Part shown: positions 1 through 7,000 of the stretch, in pieces
How positions within the stretch are numbered: position 1 is the stretch's first letter
Layout of the letters: every line of letters starts with the position of its first letter
NCBI GenBank assembly: GCA_964419225.1
Contig: CAYQPF010000160.1
Location: 1 to 10,812, forward strand
DNA: 10,812 nt
Reading direction: 5' to 3'
Source of the DNA: CAYQPF01 sp964419225
Lineage (GTDB): Bacteria; Cloacimonadota; Cloacimonadia; Cloacimonadales; CAYQPF01
Notes under the pieces: model-generated
What the model was told of the DNA's origin: nothing
Seen by the model: only the letters and a program-made list of their open reading frames with translations
Database searches by the model: none
Position numbers and translations under genes: made by a program

Positions 1-106
1 TTAATGTACCGATTTTCAGTTCAAATGCGTAATTCCTGTTCCAATTGTAGAATCAAATTCAATTTTAAGACACGCTCTAAGATGTCAACTTCTCTTATGA
101 ACAAAT

Positions 107-451
107 TCAATAACTAGGTACAAATTTAATGGACTCAACTACATTAGGATATTCAGATTTTGGATCTTTTTCACGCACGAGTTTAATAACTCCAATGGAT
201 TTATCCACAATATGTTCATTATCGGTTTTCAACATTGTAAATCCGGTATGAACATCTCCGAACCCAATTAAAAATAAATTATACTCCGTTTTAGTTTCAT
301 CAAAGCTTCCTTTTATTGGAATTCCATATACGTCGATACAAAAAGTATCGTCTTTATTGTCTAAAGTTAAGTAGGTATGTTGTGGCAATCCAGCAACAAG
401 CTTTAAAACAAGCAACAAAACTATAAGTACAACTACTTCTCCTTTTTCTAT
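107..451 (-). CDS. Small membrane or secreted protein of unknown function, apparent ATA start
   Basis: I do not recognise this family. Read from an ATA codon at 451-449 it gives 114 residues. The N-terminus is a short charged stretch (IEKGE) followed by a strongly hydrophobic run of about 17 residues (VVVLIVLLLVLKLVAGL), as in an uncleaved signal anchor or signal peptide. The rest is a polar, mixed alpha/beta-looking domain ending in SIKFVPSY. The choice of start matters. A TAG stop lies six codons upstream of ATA, and there is no ATG, GTG or TTG before the TTG codons at 418/415, which fall inside the hydrophobic segment and have no ribosome site. A perfect AGGAGG at 459-464 sits 7 nt from the ATA. 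Either AUA is used as a start, or an original ATG has mutated and the gene is dying. A TTG-started 103-residue version would lose half of the hydrophobic segment. It lies 121 bp downstream of the phage-like gene on the same strand. Confidence 0.55.
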   Translation of the reverse strand: MEKGEVVVLIVLLLVLKLVAGLPQHTYLTLDNKDDTFCIDVYGIPIKGSFDETKTEYNLFLIGFGDVHTGFTMLKTDNEHIVDKSIGVIKLVREKDPKSEYPNVVESIKFVPSY

Positions 452-458
452 AAAAATA

Positions 459-464
459 CCTCCT
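459..464 (-). promoter_or_regulatory. Strong Shine-Dalgarno (AGGAGG) ahead of an ATA codon
   Basis: The minus strand reads AGGAGG, then 7 nt, then ATA GAA. The match to the 16S 3' end is perfect and the spacing is ideal, so ribosome binding here is likely. It decides the start of the downstream small membrane protein. Confidence 0.55.
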
Positions 465-493
465 GATTCCTACGCTACCTTTCGGGACTAACT

Positions 494-503
494 TTTTATT
501 AAA
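494..503 (-). promoter_or_regulatory. Possible TATA box for the small membrane protein gene
   Basis: The minus strand reads TTTAATAAAA here, about 45 bp upstream of the ATA start. An archaeal promoter would then start RNA near 471, giving a leader of about 20 nt that holds the AGGAGG site. AT-rich DNA offers many such matches, so this is weak. Confidence 0.25.
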
Positions 504-572
504 GTATATCCACATATTAAAAAAGAAATATTTCAATATTCCTAAACATATTATGTTAAATAGAAAAACTTT

Positions 573-986
573 TCATTTTACCCACTTTTTCCCATCCCAT
601 ATCTTCCAATACATAAGCTTCATCGTGTATTTCAACATCAGTTCTTCACAAGAATTTATTTCATCATATTCACCATTCTCCCCAACATTACATCCTTTAT
701 CGTAGGTCTCTTTTAAGCAGATTGCATACCACCCTAAGAAGTGAATGAATGCTTCATTTCTTGACATCCCAAGATTCCGCATGTAGAATTTGATGCATAT
801 CTCCTGATATTGATCCTGCCTAGGGAGCCAAATATACCCGGAGTATTCTTTAGATGGATATCCAAACAGTACTCTACTTTCTCCATCCGCGGGATCAAAA
901 ATATAATCTCCGTTTTCAAAGTTCCAGAGATGCTGGATTTCCTTTGCAGATTCGCACATTCTTACGTATTTCTCTGACGTATCCAC
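573..986 (-). CDS. Phage-type protein of unknown function, 5' end probably frameshifted
   Basis: The visible frame encodes 137 residues from a GTG at 986, with GAGG 8 nt upstream. It resembles short phage or prophage proteins that carry an AKEIQ-x-LW segment near the N-terminus, a WLPRQDQYQEI motif in the middle and a WDGKKWV ending. Here AKEIQHLW is at about residue 14, WLPRQDQYQEI at about 54 and the Trp-rich tail at 127-136. The role of that family is unknown to me. The same frame stays open for 27 codons upstream (987-1067) with protein-like content (EYFHIARIRLLDYY) but no start codon. Removing one T from the T5 run at 1061-1065 would join it to an ATG at 1071-1069 with AGGA just upstream, giving 165 residues. 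So this is either a frameshifted gene using an internal GTG, a pseudogene, or a sequencing error. One 60-base sample (841-900) is 40% GC against 20% in a sample of the DUF262 gene, hinting at a different origin. Confidence 0.6.
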   Translation of the reverse strand: MDTSEKYVRMCESAKEIQHLWNFENGDYIFDPADGESRVLFGYPSKEYSGYIWLPRQDQYQEICIKFYMRNLGMSRNEAFIHFLGWYAICLKETYDKGCNVGENGEYDEINSCEELMLKYTMKLMYWKIWDGKKWVK

Positions 987-1095
987 TGAACCATCCTCAT
1001 AATACGTCGTGCGGTAATAATCTAAAAGGCGTATCCGAGCTATGTGAAAGTATTCAGATGAAAAAGATCATACTTCCTAATTATGTGGCTTCTTG

Positions 1096-1111
1096 AAAAA
1101 ATTAATAAAGG
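1096..1111 (-). promoter_or_regulatory. Possible TATA box for the phage-type gene
   Basis: The minus strand is AT-rich here (TTTATTAATTTTTT), centred about 32 bp upstream of the ATG at 1071-1069. That is the distance expected for an archaeal promoter driving a leaderless or very short-leader mRNA, and it supports that ATG as the original start of the disrupted gene. The match is weak on its own. Confidence 0.25.
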
Positions 1112-1170
1112 AAGTTGAAAAAGTGTGATTCCAGAAAAGATACAGAAAATAGAAGAAGCCTTGTTGAGAG

Positions 1171-1194
1171 AGACGGGGTGGTTGTGCCCCGTCT
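1171..1194. repeat. Perfect 8-bp hairpin
   Basis: AGACGGGG at 1171-1178 pairs perfectly with CCCCGTCT at 1187-1194 around an 8-nt loop. It is followed by an AT-rich stretch with a T6 run (1206-1211), so it could end a plus-strand transcript. No gene ends just before it. A second hairpin follows at 1211-1233 (TGACGC/GCGTCA, loop 11), with a third copy of GCGTCA at 1245-1250. Confidence 0.5.
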
Positions 1195-1320
1195 ATATGA
1201 ATATATTTTTTGACGCAAAGCCATGAAGCGTCACTCTACTATAAGCGTCACAACTATTTAATTCTTTTTACAATGTAAATGGGTGGAACATACAAACTCA
1301 ACTTATTCCTAAAAAATAGT

Positions 1321-1424
1321 AGGAGAGACAGGTGGACGGAAGAAGACTGACTCTTCCGCCCAAGCTTGAGGTAGACAGGTGTGATCCTGTCCAATTATGA
1401 AACAAACCCGCAGATTGGGTCTAC
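1321..1424 (+). ncRNA. Candidate structured RNA or leader region
   Basis: Several stems lie within 100 nt. CGGAAGA (1337-1343) pairs with TCTTCCG (1352-1358) and extends by two G-C pairs past a bulge. GACAGG (1374-1379) pairs with CCTGTC (1386-1391). ACCC (1406-1409) pairs with GGGT (1417-1420). There are also competing partners: a second GACAGG at 1327-1332 can pair with the same CCTGTC, and GTAGAC (1371-1376) can pair with GTCTAC (1419-1424). Mutually exclusive pairings are typical of switches or attenuators. Two micro-frames overlap the stems. No known RNA family is recognised and transcription is not shown. Confidence 0.25.
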
Positions 1425-1814
1425 ATAACAATATCAGTTTCAAACTATTTAAATTTTATTTCAAAGAACTCCGTGGATTTTCCACAGTCTTTGCAACAAC
1501 ACGAAACCCCCCTTAAAGCGACAGTCAATTTATTAATGAATCAGCTTCTGTTGTGATCTAGATATCCTAGAACGACCAAACCGCTTGTCCCAATATAATT
1601 AACTCATAGGAAAACCTCAAAACGACAGAAAACAGATAAATGGGAATAAGTTACCTTTATGTTCCAAATGTTACATCGGTGTCACCTAAAAATCGAGCCT
1701 ATCTCAAAACCCATTTTTGTTTCCATATCCATAAGAATTTCATAACTATTTCCCAGATCAGTAGCTCAATTGATTATTTCAAAATCGAGATTTAAAAAGC
1801 AGTTTTAGGGTTTT

Positions 1815-1849
1815 GGGATCAGCTCAATAAAAGAAGAATTGGCTGTCCC
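1815..1849. repeat. Long hairpin, 12 pairs with two single-base bulges
   Basis: GGGA-(T)-CAGC-(T)-CAAT at 1815-1828 pairs completely with ATTGGCTGTCCC at 1838-1849 around the 9-nt purine loop 1829-1837. No U-run follows on either strand close by, so a simple terminator is not the obvious reading. It lies in gene-free DNA. Confidence 0.5.
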
Positions 1850-2335
1850 CAGGAATTAATGACAGTCATCTTGAAGAGAGCTTTACGGGAAGTATGGTAT
1901 TATCTTTTGAGGTGTTATCTCCCCGTAAGGTGGTTTGATTTGTTTGGTAATTTTATGGCAAGCCTGCAACCCAGAAAGACAATTTATTATTTATTTCGGC
2001 TCGTATATAAAGGGTGATGATGCTTTTTTTCACAAAAATACTGGTGCCGTCCCATATTATGTATTGCTGTTTATGGGTAAGTTACAGTCAAAGCGAATTC
2101 AACCCATCGCATTAATCTATTTTAACCTATTCTCTTGTGATTTTAAGATGGATAATATAGGTATATTTGACGTCCAAATCCTACGTCTTTTGTTCTGACA
2201 TTTGACAATGACCGTTACTAACATAACAGTTTGTTGACAATACATACAAGCAAATAGGTAGATTTCCACACACTTTTATTTCTTAAAGTTCATAAGTCAC
2301 ACTGGATTATCATATACTGATAAGGCGGATTTTAT

Positions 2336-3202
2336 ATGTCTTATTTTGATAAAAAATTTGATATACACACTCTTGAATCTAATCTAGGAGAAGCCCCTTT
2401 TTTGTGCAATGCCATTGGGTACGACAATATAATCAAGAAAGCTCTGTCAAATCCAGGGATTGTAGCAATTACGTTTGGCAATCCATATTATGAATACCAA
2501 CGCCATTTTGAAAGTATATTCCGAAGTATAAAACAATATGGTATTCAGTACAATATTAATAAGCTTACAAAGGATCTATTGAATCCCAATAATGATACCT
2601 CTATTATGACAGAAATAGAAGTAGCTGCTAAATTAGCACCTTATTTTAAAATAACACCAGAATATCCCATAGATCAATCACAAAAAGATTCGAAAAATTT
2701 GGATTTGTTGATTGAAGATAAAAGTAGTGGTGAGAAAGTCCTCATCGAAATAGCTACAAAACGTTTTGAACATGAGGCTACCGAAGAAGCCACTGTTTTT
2801 TTTCCAGGGCTTAAAGGAGGTAGAGGGTATACAATAAAAAATGGGTGTTATAATAAACTTGAAGAGCAACTAGGATATATTCAAAGTAAAAATATCGATT
2901 TAGAATTACCGTTAATACTTTTATTTAAAGATGAAGAGATTTATTATTACAGTAACAATATTCCTTTGCATGATTTGGATGTTGCAGCTGCACTATATGA
3001 TAATGAATATGGATTTTATCTTGAGGAAAATATTAATTTTATTAGCACCGTAGGGGTTTATCAACTTGCATTTAATGATAAATATCAATTCTATGGAAGA
3101 TTATATAATCCGCCAACGACTACTTTATACAAAATAAACCCTGAATTTGAGAAAAAGTTTACCAATGTATTCTTCGATCAACCACCTTACTTGAGTCACT
3201 GA
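2336..3202 (+). CDS. Lone PD-(D/E)xK-nuclease-like protein of unknown family
   Basis: A 288-residue soluble protein with no signal peptide or membrane segment. I do not recognise the family by name. The central part has the layout of a restriction-endonuclease-like core: an acidic helix (TEIEVAAKL, E93/E95), a strand with an Asp (NLDLLIED, D123), a turn, then a strand VLIEIATKR with E138 and K142. The spacing in E-I-A-T-K is one residue off strict E-x-K, as seen in variant members, so a nuclease role is inference. The N-terminal 90 residues and the C-terminal 110 are unassigned; a ProProTyr pair sits near the end. The ATG has AAGGCGG about 8 nt upstream. The gene stands alone, convergent with the DUF262 gene, in a neighbourhood of defence-type genes. 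It could instead be a non-catalytic or decayed member. Confidence 0.8.
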   Translation: MSYFDKKFDIHTLESNLGEAPFLCNAIGYDNIIKKALSNPGIVAITFGNPYYEYQRHFESIFRSIKQYGIQYNINKLTKDLLNPNNDTSIMTEIEVAAKLAPYFKITPEYPIDQSQKDSKNLDLLIEDKSSGEKVLIEIATKRFEHEATEEATVFFPGLKGGRGYTIKNGCYNKLEEQLGYIQSKNIDLELPLILLFKDEEIYYYSNNIPLHDLDVAAALYDNEYGFYLEENINFISTVGVYQLAFNDKYQFYGRLYNPPTTTLYKINPEFEKKFTNVFFDQPPYLSH

Positions 3203-3204
3203 AA

Positions 3205-3258
3205 TAGCCACCATTTATTTGAACTTAATGGCACGATATCTTTTTACTTGTTTATTTT
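3205..3258 (+). terminator. Weak terminator after the 288-aa gene
   Basis: GCC..ATT (around 3206-3213) can pair with AATGGC (around 3228-3233) with an internal bulge. It is followed by a T-rich tract (3240-3258). Archaeal transcripts usually end at such T-runs, with or without a stem. The position, just past the stop codon, is what supports it. Confidence 0.3.
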
Positions 3259-3271
3259 CAGCCTCTTGAAG

Positions 3272-3359
3272 CTAGTGTCTTGTCAACAGCAAAATATTGT
3301 ATAAAAACGATTACAATTATTCGGAATTGTTGAATCGTTGAGGATTGACGCGACACTAG
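3272..3359. repeat. 88-bp nested inverted repeat (MITE-like or bidirectional terminator)
   Basis: The ends are CTAGTGTC (3272-3279) and GACACTAG (3352-3359), a perfect 8-bp inverted repeat. After a 2-base mismatch it continues with GTCAA/TTGAC (3282-3286 with 3345-3349). Inside lies a second hairpin: AACGATT (3306-3312) with AATCGTT (3333-3339), extended inward by CAATT/AATTG. The outer arms look like transposon terminal repeats, but no clear target duplication is visible in the flanks (GCCTCTTGAAG and TTTAAATACG). It lies between two convergent genes, so a bidirectional terminator or a relic of a short non-autonomous element are both possible. Confidence 0.5.
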
Positions 3360-3412
3360 TTTAAATACGTTTTCTACAGAGCCACTAATTTTCCATACAA
3401 ATAGAGCCTCTA

Positions 3413-6007
3413 TTAGTAGATTAACTTAGCTTGCTTTTCCCGATTACAACTTTTATGAACGACTTTCAAATTAAGAAAACTATCTCTACCACCCAAAGCT
3501 AAGGGATTGCAATGGTCAACTTCAACTTCATCTCCAACATAGAGTTTACCTTTGCAAACTGGACAGATGTTCTCTTGTTTAAGAATTAAATTATTTTTCT
3601 CGTCCTCACTTAATTTTATTTTCCTACTTTCAGTTTTATATTTATCCTTAAACTGAGCAACCTTTGCCCTAAAAAACATCACTACATCGGTATTTTCATC
3701 TGCATTTCTCATACCTAAATATATATCAGATATTTCCTTTTTCATTTCGCGCCGATGTTTTTTAACCATTTCCATTTTTATATCATACAAGATAATCCAC
3801 AAAGAATAAAACCCTTGAATTGTCCTCCGTGTGCCTTTTTTATGCGGGCTAAACAAATTATTTAGTTCTATTTTCAAATAATCTTCCAGATTTTCATTCA
3901 ATACATCTTTATCCAATAATATTAATTTTAATTTCCTTATAAAGCTTTCAACATTTTTAATTGAACCAATGAATTTCTTTTTATCAGATTCTTTTGTAGT
4001 CACTGAATTAAGAATCCTTGTAAGATCTGGCTTCTCTTTTACCCTAAGATATATGTTGTTTTCTTTTTGATATATACTTAAAAAGCGGCAAGAAGTTATA
4101 TCTTCTACCTCTTCATTATCTTTTTTATATTCTAAATAAGACAATGCAGTGTATAATTCTTCGTTCTCCATTCTTGTATCTGTTTCTGAAATCTTTAAAT
4201 AAAACCATGAAGAATGTGTTTTTACGTTTTCTTTTATGGTACTAATTACTTGTTTATCTACATACGAGTTCCACATTTCAAAAGAGTTGTCCTTTATAGG
4301 ATAAGGTTTGTTATTCAATCTAATAAATAAATCAATTTTGTCAAAGTTCGGATTCATCTTTTCTTCAATAAAAACAACTGCTAAATTGAAATCTAATATT
4401 TTGTCCGTTATTTTAGAATCTAGCTCTCCATATTTTTTTCCATTGATATCAGACAAAATAGTAAGTCTCTCTAGTTCAAAATTATTTTTTTCAGATGTTA
4501 CCTTATTACCATTTTCATCTGTGAACTCTTCACCGATAAACCCTAATATTGATAGGATTCTTTGTTGTCCATCGACTACTTCATTAATTCCACTAATTGC
4601 TTTATATATAAAAATGGGTGGTAATTTTACACCTAATATAATACTCTCAATTATTGCGGATGATTTCACTTTGTTAATGACTTCTTCTCTTTGGTACGGA
4701 GGTCTTATTAAAAATTTATCTCGGTTCATCTGCCTGCATATATCCTCGATTGTTAAAGAAGAAGGTTCAGGTTTATTTAATCTAAGATGTTCAAGTTTTT
4801 TAATATCGTCTATAGGATCATTGTCTACTTCATTCTCAGCAGTTGTTTCTTTAAAAATAGAATAATCATCCAAATATATGTTACATTTTATGTCTAATTT
4901 CATTTCGAAATACTTTGCAACAATATTATATCTTTCATTTATCTTTTTATAAAAAAGAGCCTCTATAAGGGAAAATTTATCCTGATTTTTAATAAGATAT
5001 TCAGCATAATTCGAAATAAAAGAGTCCTCATCACAAGGACTGATTGTCTTAATTTCATGTTCTAAAATTGTTAACATCCAAAAAGTGCATTCAAAAACTA
5101 ATTTATTTAGATATAAGTCTGATTCATTTTCAAATAACTTATATCTCAAGGCAACTAGAATATAAATTTTATTTTTGAATTTAGCATAGAAATCTTCTAC
5201 ATCTTGGGTATTATTAGATAGTATTTCATAAAATTGTGTGAGGTAATCTGCCCTCCCAGATAGAGTTGAATATTTTTTTATAGGAATATTATACATTACC
5301 AATAGTTGGCGGACTCTAGACATCACCTTATCCAATGTACTCTTCTTTCCAACTTTAGCTTGATCTCTGTCCGTAAAAAATAGAGTTAGTACATGCATAT
5401 ACGTATCTTTATCTTTCTTGAGATTATCTTTAAAATATTTTGTAAGATCGTCATTAATATAACTAGCATTTTCAATTTCAGAGTTTTTAAGAGGAGTGAT
5501 GCCTGAATTGTAACGCCTGAATATTTCTTTCTTTATTAAATCTTCCTTTTTATCATCTAATTTAGGCTCATTAACAATGCTAAACTCTAATAACCTTATT
5601 TTTGTATCCCAAAAAATTTCTTTTATTTTTGAATCTAAATCTTCGAAACTTTTATTTTTCAATTCACTAAGACTTTTCAATCCATTTTTCGAGAGAGTCA
5701 ATTCCCTATGAATAAATTTCTTAATAGTCTCGTATCGCTGGCGACCATCTATTATCTCTATTTTTTCTTGATTATCAAAAAAGACAAGTGGCGGTATCTC
5801 GGTACCCAAAAGAATACTTTCTATAAAATAAGTTGCTTTGTCTTGATCCCATACATACTTTCTTTGATAATAGGGAGCAGAATCTATTTTATCTTCAAAT
5901 CGTTTGTTGGCAAATATAGATTCGATAGACATTACCTTGGATTCTGTTTTCAAATGATTTTTAAAAATATCATCTATCTCGTTTGATTTTAAAAAAGCTG
6001 CATCCAT
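3413..6007 (-). CDS. Tandem DUF262 / HNH protein, type IV restriction-like
   Basis: 864 residues, reading from ATG at 6007. Domain order is DUF262 (about 25-350), a second DUF262 (about 415-760), then an HNH nuclease (about 812-864). The first DUF262 shows YQRKYVW (47-53), FIESILLG (61-68) and IIDGRQR (85-91). The second shows PPYQRE (Y438-Q439-R440), IIESIILG and VVDGQQR (D479-R483). DGQQR is the nucleotide-handling motif known from GmrS/SspE-type DUF262 proteins, and the first copy is altered to DGRQR. The HNH end has C815-x2-C818, D831-H832, N846, H851-x2-C854 and N855, a complete metal and catalytic set. DUF262-nuclease proteins typically cut phage DNA carrying modified bases, and no methyltransferase is visible nearby, as expected for type IV. 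Two DUF262 domains in one chain with HNH instead of the usual DUF1524 is less common. The ribosome site is weak (GTGAG, 11 nt upstream). Very AT-rich (20% GC in a 60-base sample, 4921-4980). Confidence 0.9.
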   Translation of the reverse strand: MDAAFLKSNEIDDIFKNHLKTESKVMSIESIFANKRFEDKIDSAPYYQRKYVWDQDKATYFIESILLGTEIPPLVFFDNQEKIEIIDGRQRYETIKKFIHRELTLSKNGLKSLSELKNKSFEDLDSKIKEIFWDTKIRLLEFSIVNEPKLDDKKEDLIKKEIFRRYNSGITPLKNSEIENASYINDDLTKYFKDNLKKDKDTYMHVLTLFFTDRDQAKVGKKSTLDKVMSRVRQLLVMYNIPIKKYSTLSGRADYLTQFYEILSNNTQDVEDFYAKFKNKIYILVALRYKLFENESDLYLNKLVFECTFWMLTILEHEIKTISPCDEDSFISNYAEYLIKNQDKFSLIEALFYKKINERYNIVAKYFEMKLDIKCNIYLDDYSIFKETTAENEVDNDPIDDIKKLEHLRLNKPEPSSLTIEDICRQMNRDKFLIRPPYQREEVINKVKSSAIIESIILGVKLPPIFIYKAISGINEVVDGQQRILSILGFIGEEFTDENGNKVTSEKNNFELERLTILSDINGKKYGELDSKITDKILDFNLAVVFIEEKMNPNFDKIDLFIRLNNKPYPIKDNSFEMWNSYVDKQVISTIKENVKTHSSWFYLKISETDTRMENEELYTALSYLEYKKDNEEVEDITSCRFLSIYQKENNIYLRVKEKPDLTRILNSVTTKESDKKKFIGSIKNVESFIRKLKLILLDKDVLNENLEDYLKIELNNLFSPHKKGTRRTIQGFYSLWIILYDIKMEMVKKHRREMKKEISDIYLGMRNADENTDVVMFFRAKVAQFKDKYKTESRKIKLSEDEKNNLILKQENICPVCKGKLYVGDEVEVDHCNPLALGGRDSFLNLKVVHKSCNREKQAKLIY

Positions 6008-6554
6008 AAAATTAGCATCTCACTAATTCCTTTAACATTTATCTAGATAGTAACTTACGCTTATCTATTTTTAAATTTTCGCTTTTGAAGCAGATCGAAA
6101 GTATTGGGAGTAAATTTAGAGTTTTTATAAAAATAATTGACTAAAAAAGTAATACATTATGATAGAAGTTTCTGTATTCGGGGGTATTTTCATGAGCCAT
6201 AATTATTGAAAATTTGTAAAAATAGAGTTAGTTTTCTATTTCTTTAACCCCTTAACCCTAAAATTTAACCCCCAACATTAAAATCTGCCTCCTAAATTTT
6301 AAAACTTAGACCTCATCTCAAAAATTTAAAACTTTTCTTAGGTCTTAACCTGACCCCCAGAAACCAAGTTTTTCCAAGCTTTAACTCGCTCCAAAACATG
6401 GCTGTTAGGGTAAAGGGCTTATTCACATTTGACATTTTGTTTCATGTACATCTATCCCTCATTTCCACGCATATACATAGAAGGTCAGTTTAATAGAATT
6501 ACGGCAGAACAAACATAACAAATTTAATCAAGTAGTATATATTTATTTAAATTA
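6008..6554. other. Gene-free spacer with a G-depleted TTAACCC tract
   Basis: Apart from the DUF262 promoter, this spacer holds no supported gene. From about 6240 to 6360 the plus strand has some 35 C and only 6 G in 120 bases, with TTAACCCC, TTAACCCT and TTTAACCCCC in close succession (6244-6275). The reverse motif GTTAGGGTAAAGGG follows at 6408-6420. Copies of an AAATTTTAAAACTT-like phrase recur near 6293 and 6326. On the minus strand a 28-codon ATG frame (about 6398 downward) is open, and AGGAGG plus ATG occurs near 6290-6276 but opens only six codons. It looks like decayed repetitive DNA. Confidence 0.4.
6066..6075 (-). promoter_or_regulatory. Archaeal-type BRE/TATA for the DUF262 gene
   Basis: The minus strand reads GCGAAAA then TTTAAAAATA, a purine-rich BRE-like stretch followed by a TATA-like box, about 60 bp upstream of the ATG. 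RNA would start near 6043, leaving a leader of about 36 nt. The SEFIR gene has a similar box at the same distance from its start. Confidence 0.4.
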
Positions 6555-6812
6555 ATGACAACTTCGTTAAATGACATAAAGAAGTGTTGCATGACACCAT
6601 TGTCGATAGACTTTGAAAAAGTGGCAGAGAAGAAATACCACAAATGGCTTAAAGTGCAATGCGAACGACTTCATGAGCAAATAAAGAAAGATGGTCGATA
6701 TGGTTACCGTTTCTTTAGTGGTAGCCGTTTCGTGTATGCTGTCAAATTCCATCATGATGATACATATGATGTTTACCGACTAAATAAATCTAACAATAAT
6801 AAGGGCACGTAA
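6555..6812 (+). CDS. Small basic protein of unknown function
   Basis: 85 residues from ATG, family not recognised. The N-terminal 50 residues look helical and charged, with two cysteines (KKCC near residue 10). The segment 48-78 is rich in aromatic residues with alternating strand-like pattern (YGYRFFSGSRFVYAVKF, then TYDVYRL). The tail is polar (NNNKGT). There is no Shine-Dalgarno. AT-rich TATA-like words at about 6520-6543 would fit a leaderless or short-leader archaeal mRNA. An internal ATG at 6591 would shorten it by 12 residues and has no better ribosome site. It lies on the opposite strand to the DUF262 gene, divergently placed from it, and ahead of the zinc-ribbon gene on its own strand. 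It could be an accessory factor of either neighbour, or unrelated. Short and without a known relative, so a spurious frame cannot be excluded. Confidence 0.5.
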   Translation: MTTSLNDIKKCCMTPLSIDFEKVAEKKYHKWLKVQCERLHEQIKKDGRYGYRFFSGSRFVYAVKFHHDDTYDVYRLNKSNNNKGT

Positions 6813-7000
6813 AATAAAGGCAAAAGATCGAAAATCGTGGGATATTTTAAAAAATGTGTTTGAGTAACCAAGAAGGTTTTCAGAAAAAACAATAGCTAGA
6901 AAAACTGTGAAAATTGTATGGACATCTGCAGAAAGTGGAATACAAATAGACGTTTTTAATAATAAAATAAAAAATGTTACTAATAAAAGGAGTGAGATTT

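Larger units (their letters stand above)
1097..2335. other. 1.2-kb stretch without a convincing gene; several hairpins
   Basis: No frame here has a recognisable product. The longest open frame (about 87 codons, + strand, TTG at 1935 to 2198) lacks a placed ribosome site and has an unconvincing composition. What the stretch does hold is structure. There are hairpins at 1171-1194, 1211-1233, 1334-1360, 1374-1391 and 1815-1849, and a long-loop inverted repeat TTACGGG/CCCGTAA at 1883-1889 and 1922-1928. Two very short frames, 1332-1400 (GTG, AGGAG 6 nt upstream) and 1397-1516 (ATG), overlap as ATGA. Short protein-like pieces in shifting frames at 1120-1240 suggest decayed coding DNA, but I could not assign a parent. 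Confidence 0.5.

Noticed and set aside
1..106. Short protein-like frames after the first minus-strand gene
   Set aside because: Two different frames of 22-29 codons look equally plausible and none has a ribosome site, so no call is justified.
1935..2198. 87-codon plus-strand frame from TTG
   Set aside because: AAGGTGG upstream is too close to the TTG, the composition is unconvincing and no motif is seen. Not called as a gene.
2234..2260. TTGACA resembling a bacterial -35 box before the 288-aa gene
   Set aside because: No acceptable -10 box at 16-18 bp, and other promoters in the window look archaeal.
4308..4865. 185-codon plus-strand frame
   Set aside because: It lies antisense inside the DUF262-HNH gene, whose motifs establish the minus strand as coding. 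It is Ser/Ile-rich, as expected of a complement shadow.
6244..6275. G-quadruplex on the minus strand
   Set aside because: Only three G-tracts lie close together; a fourth is about 80 bases away.
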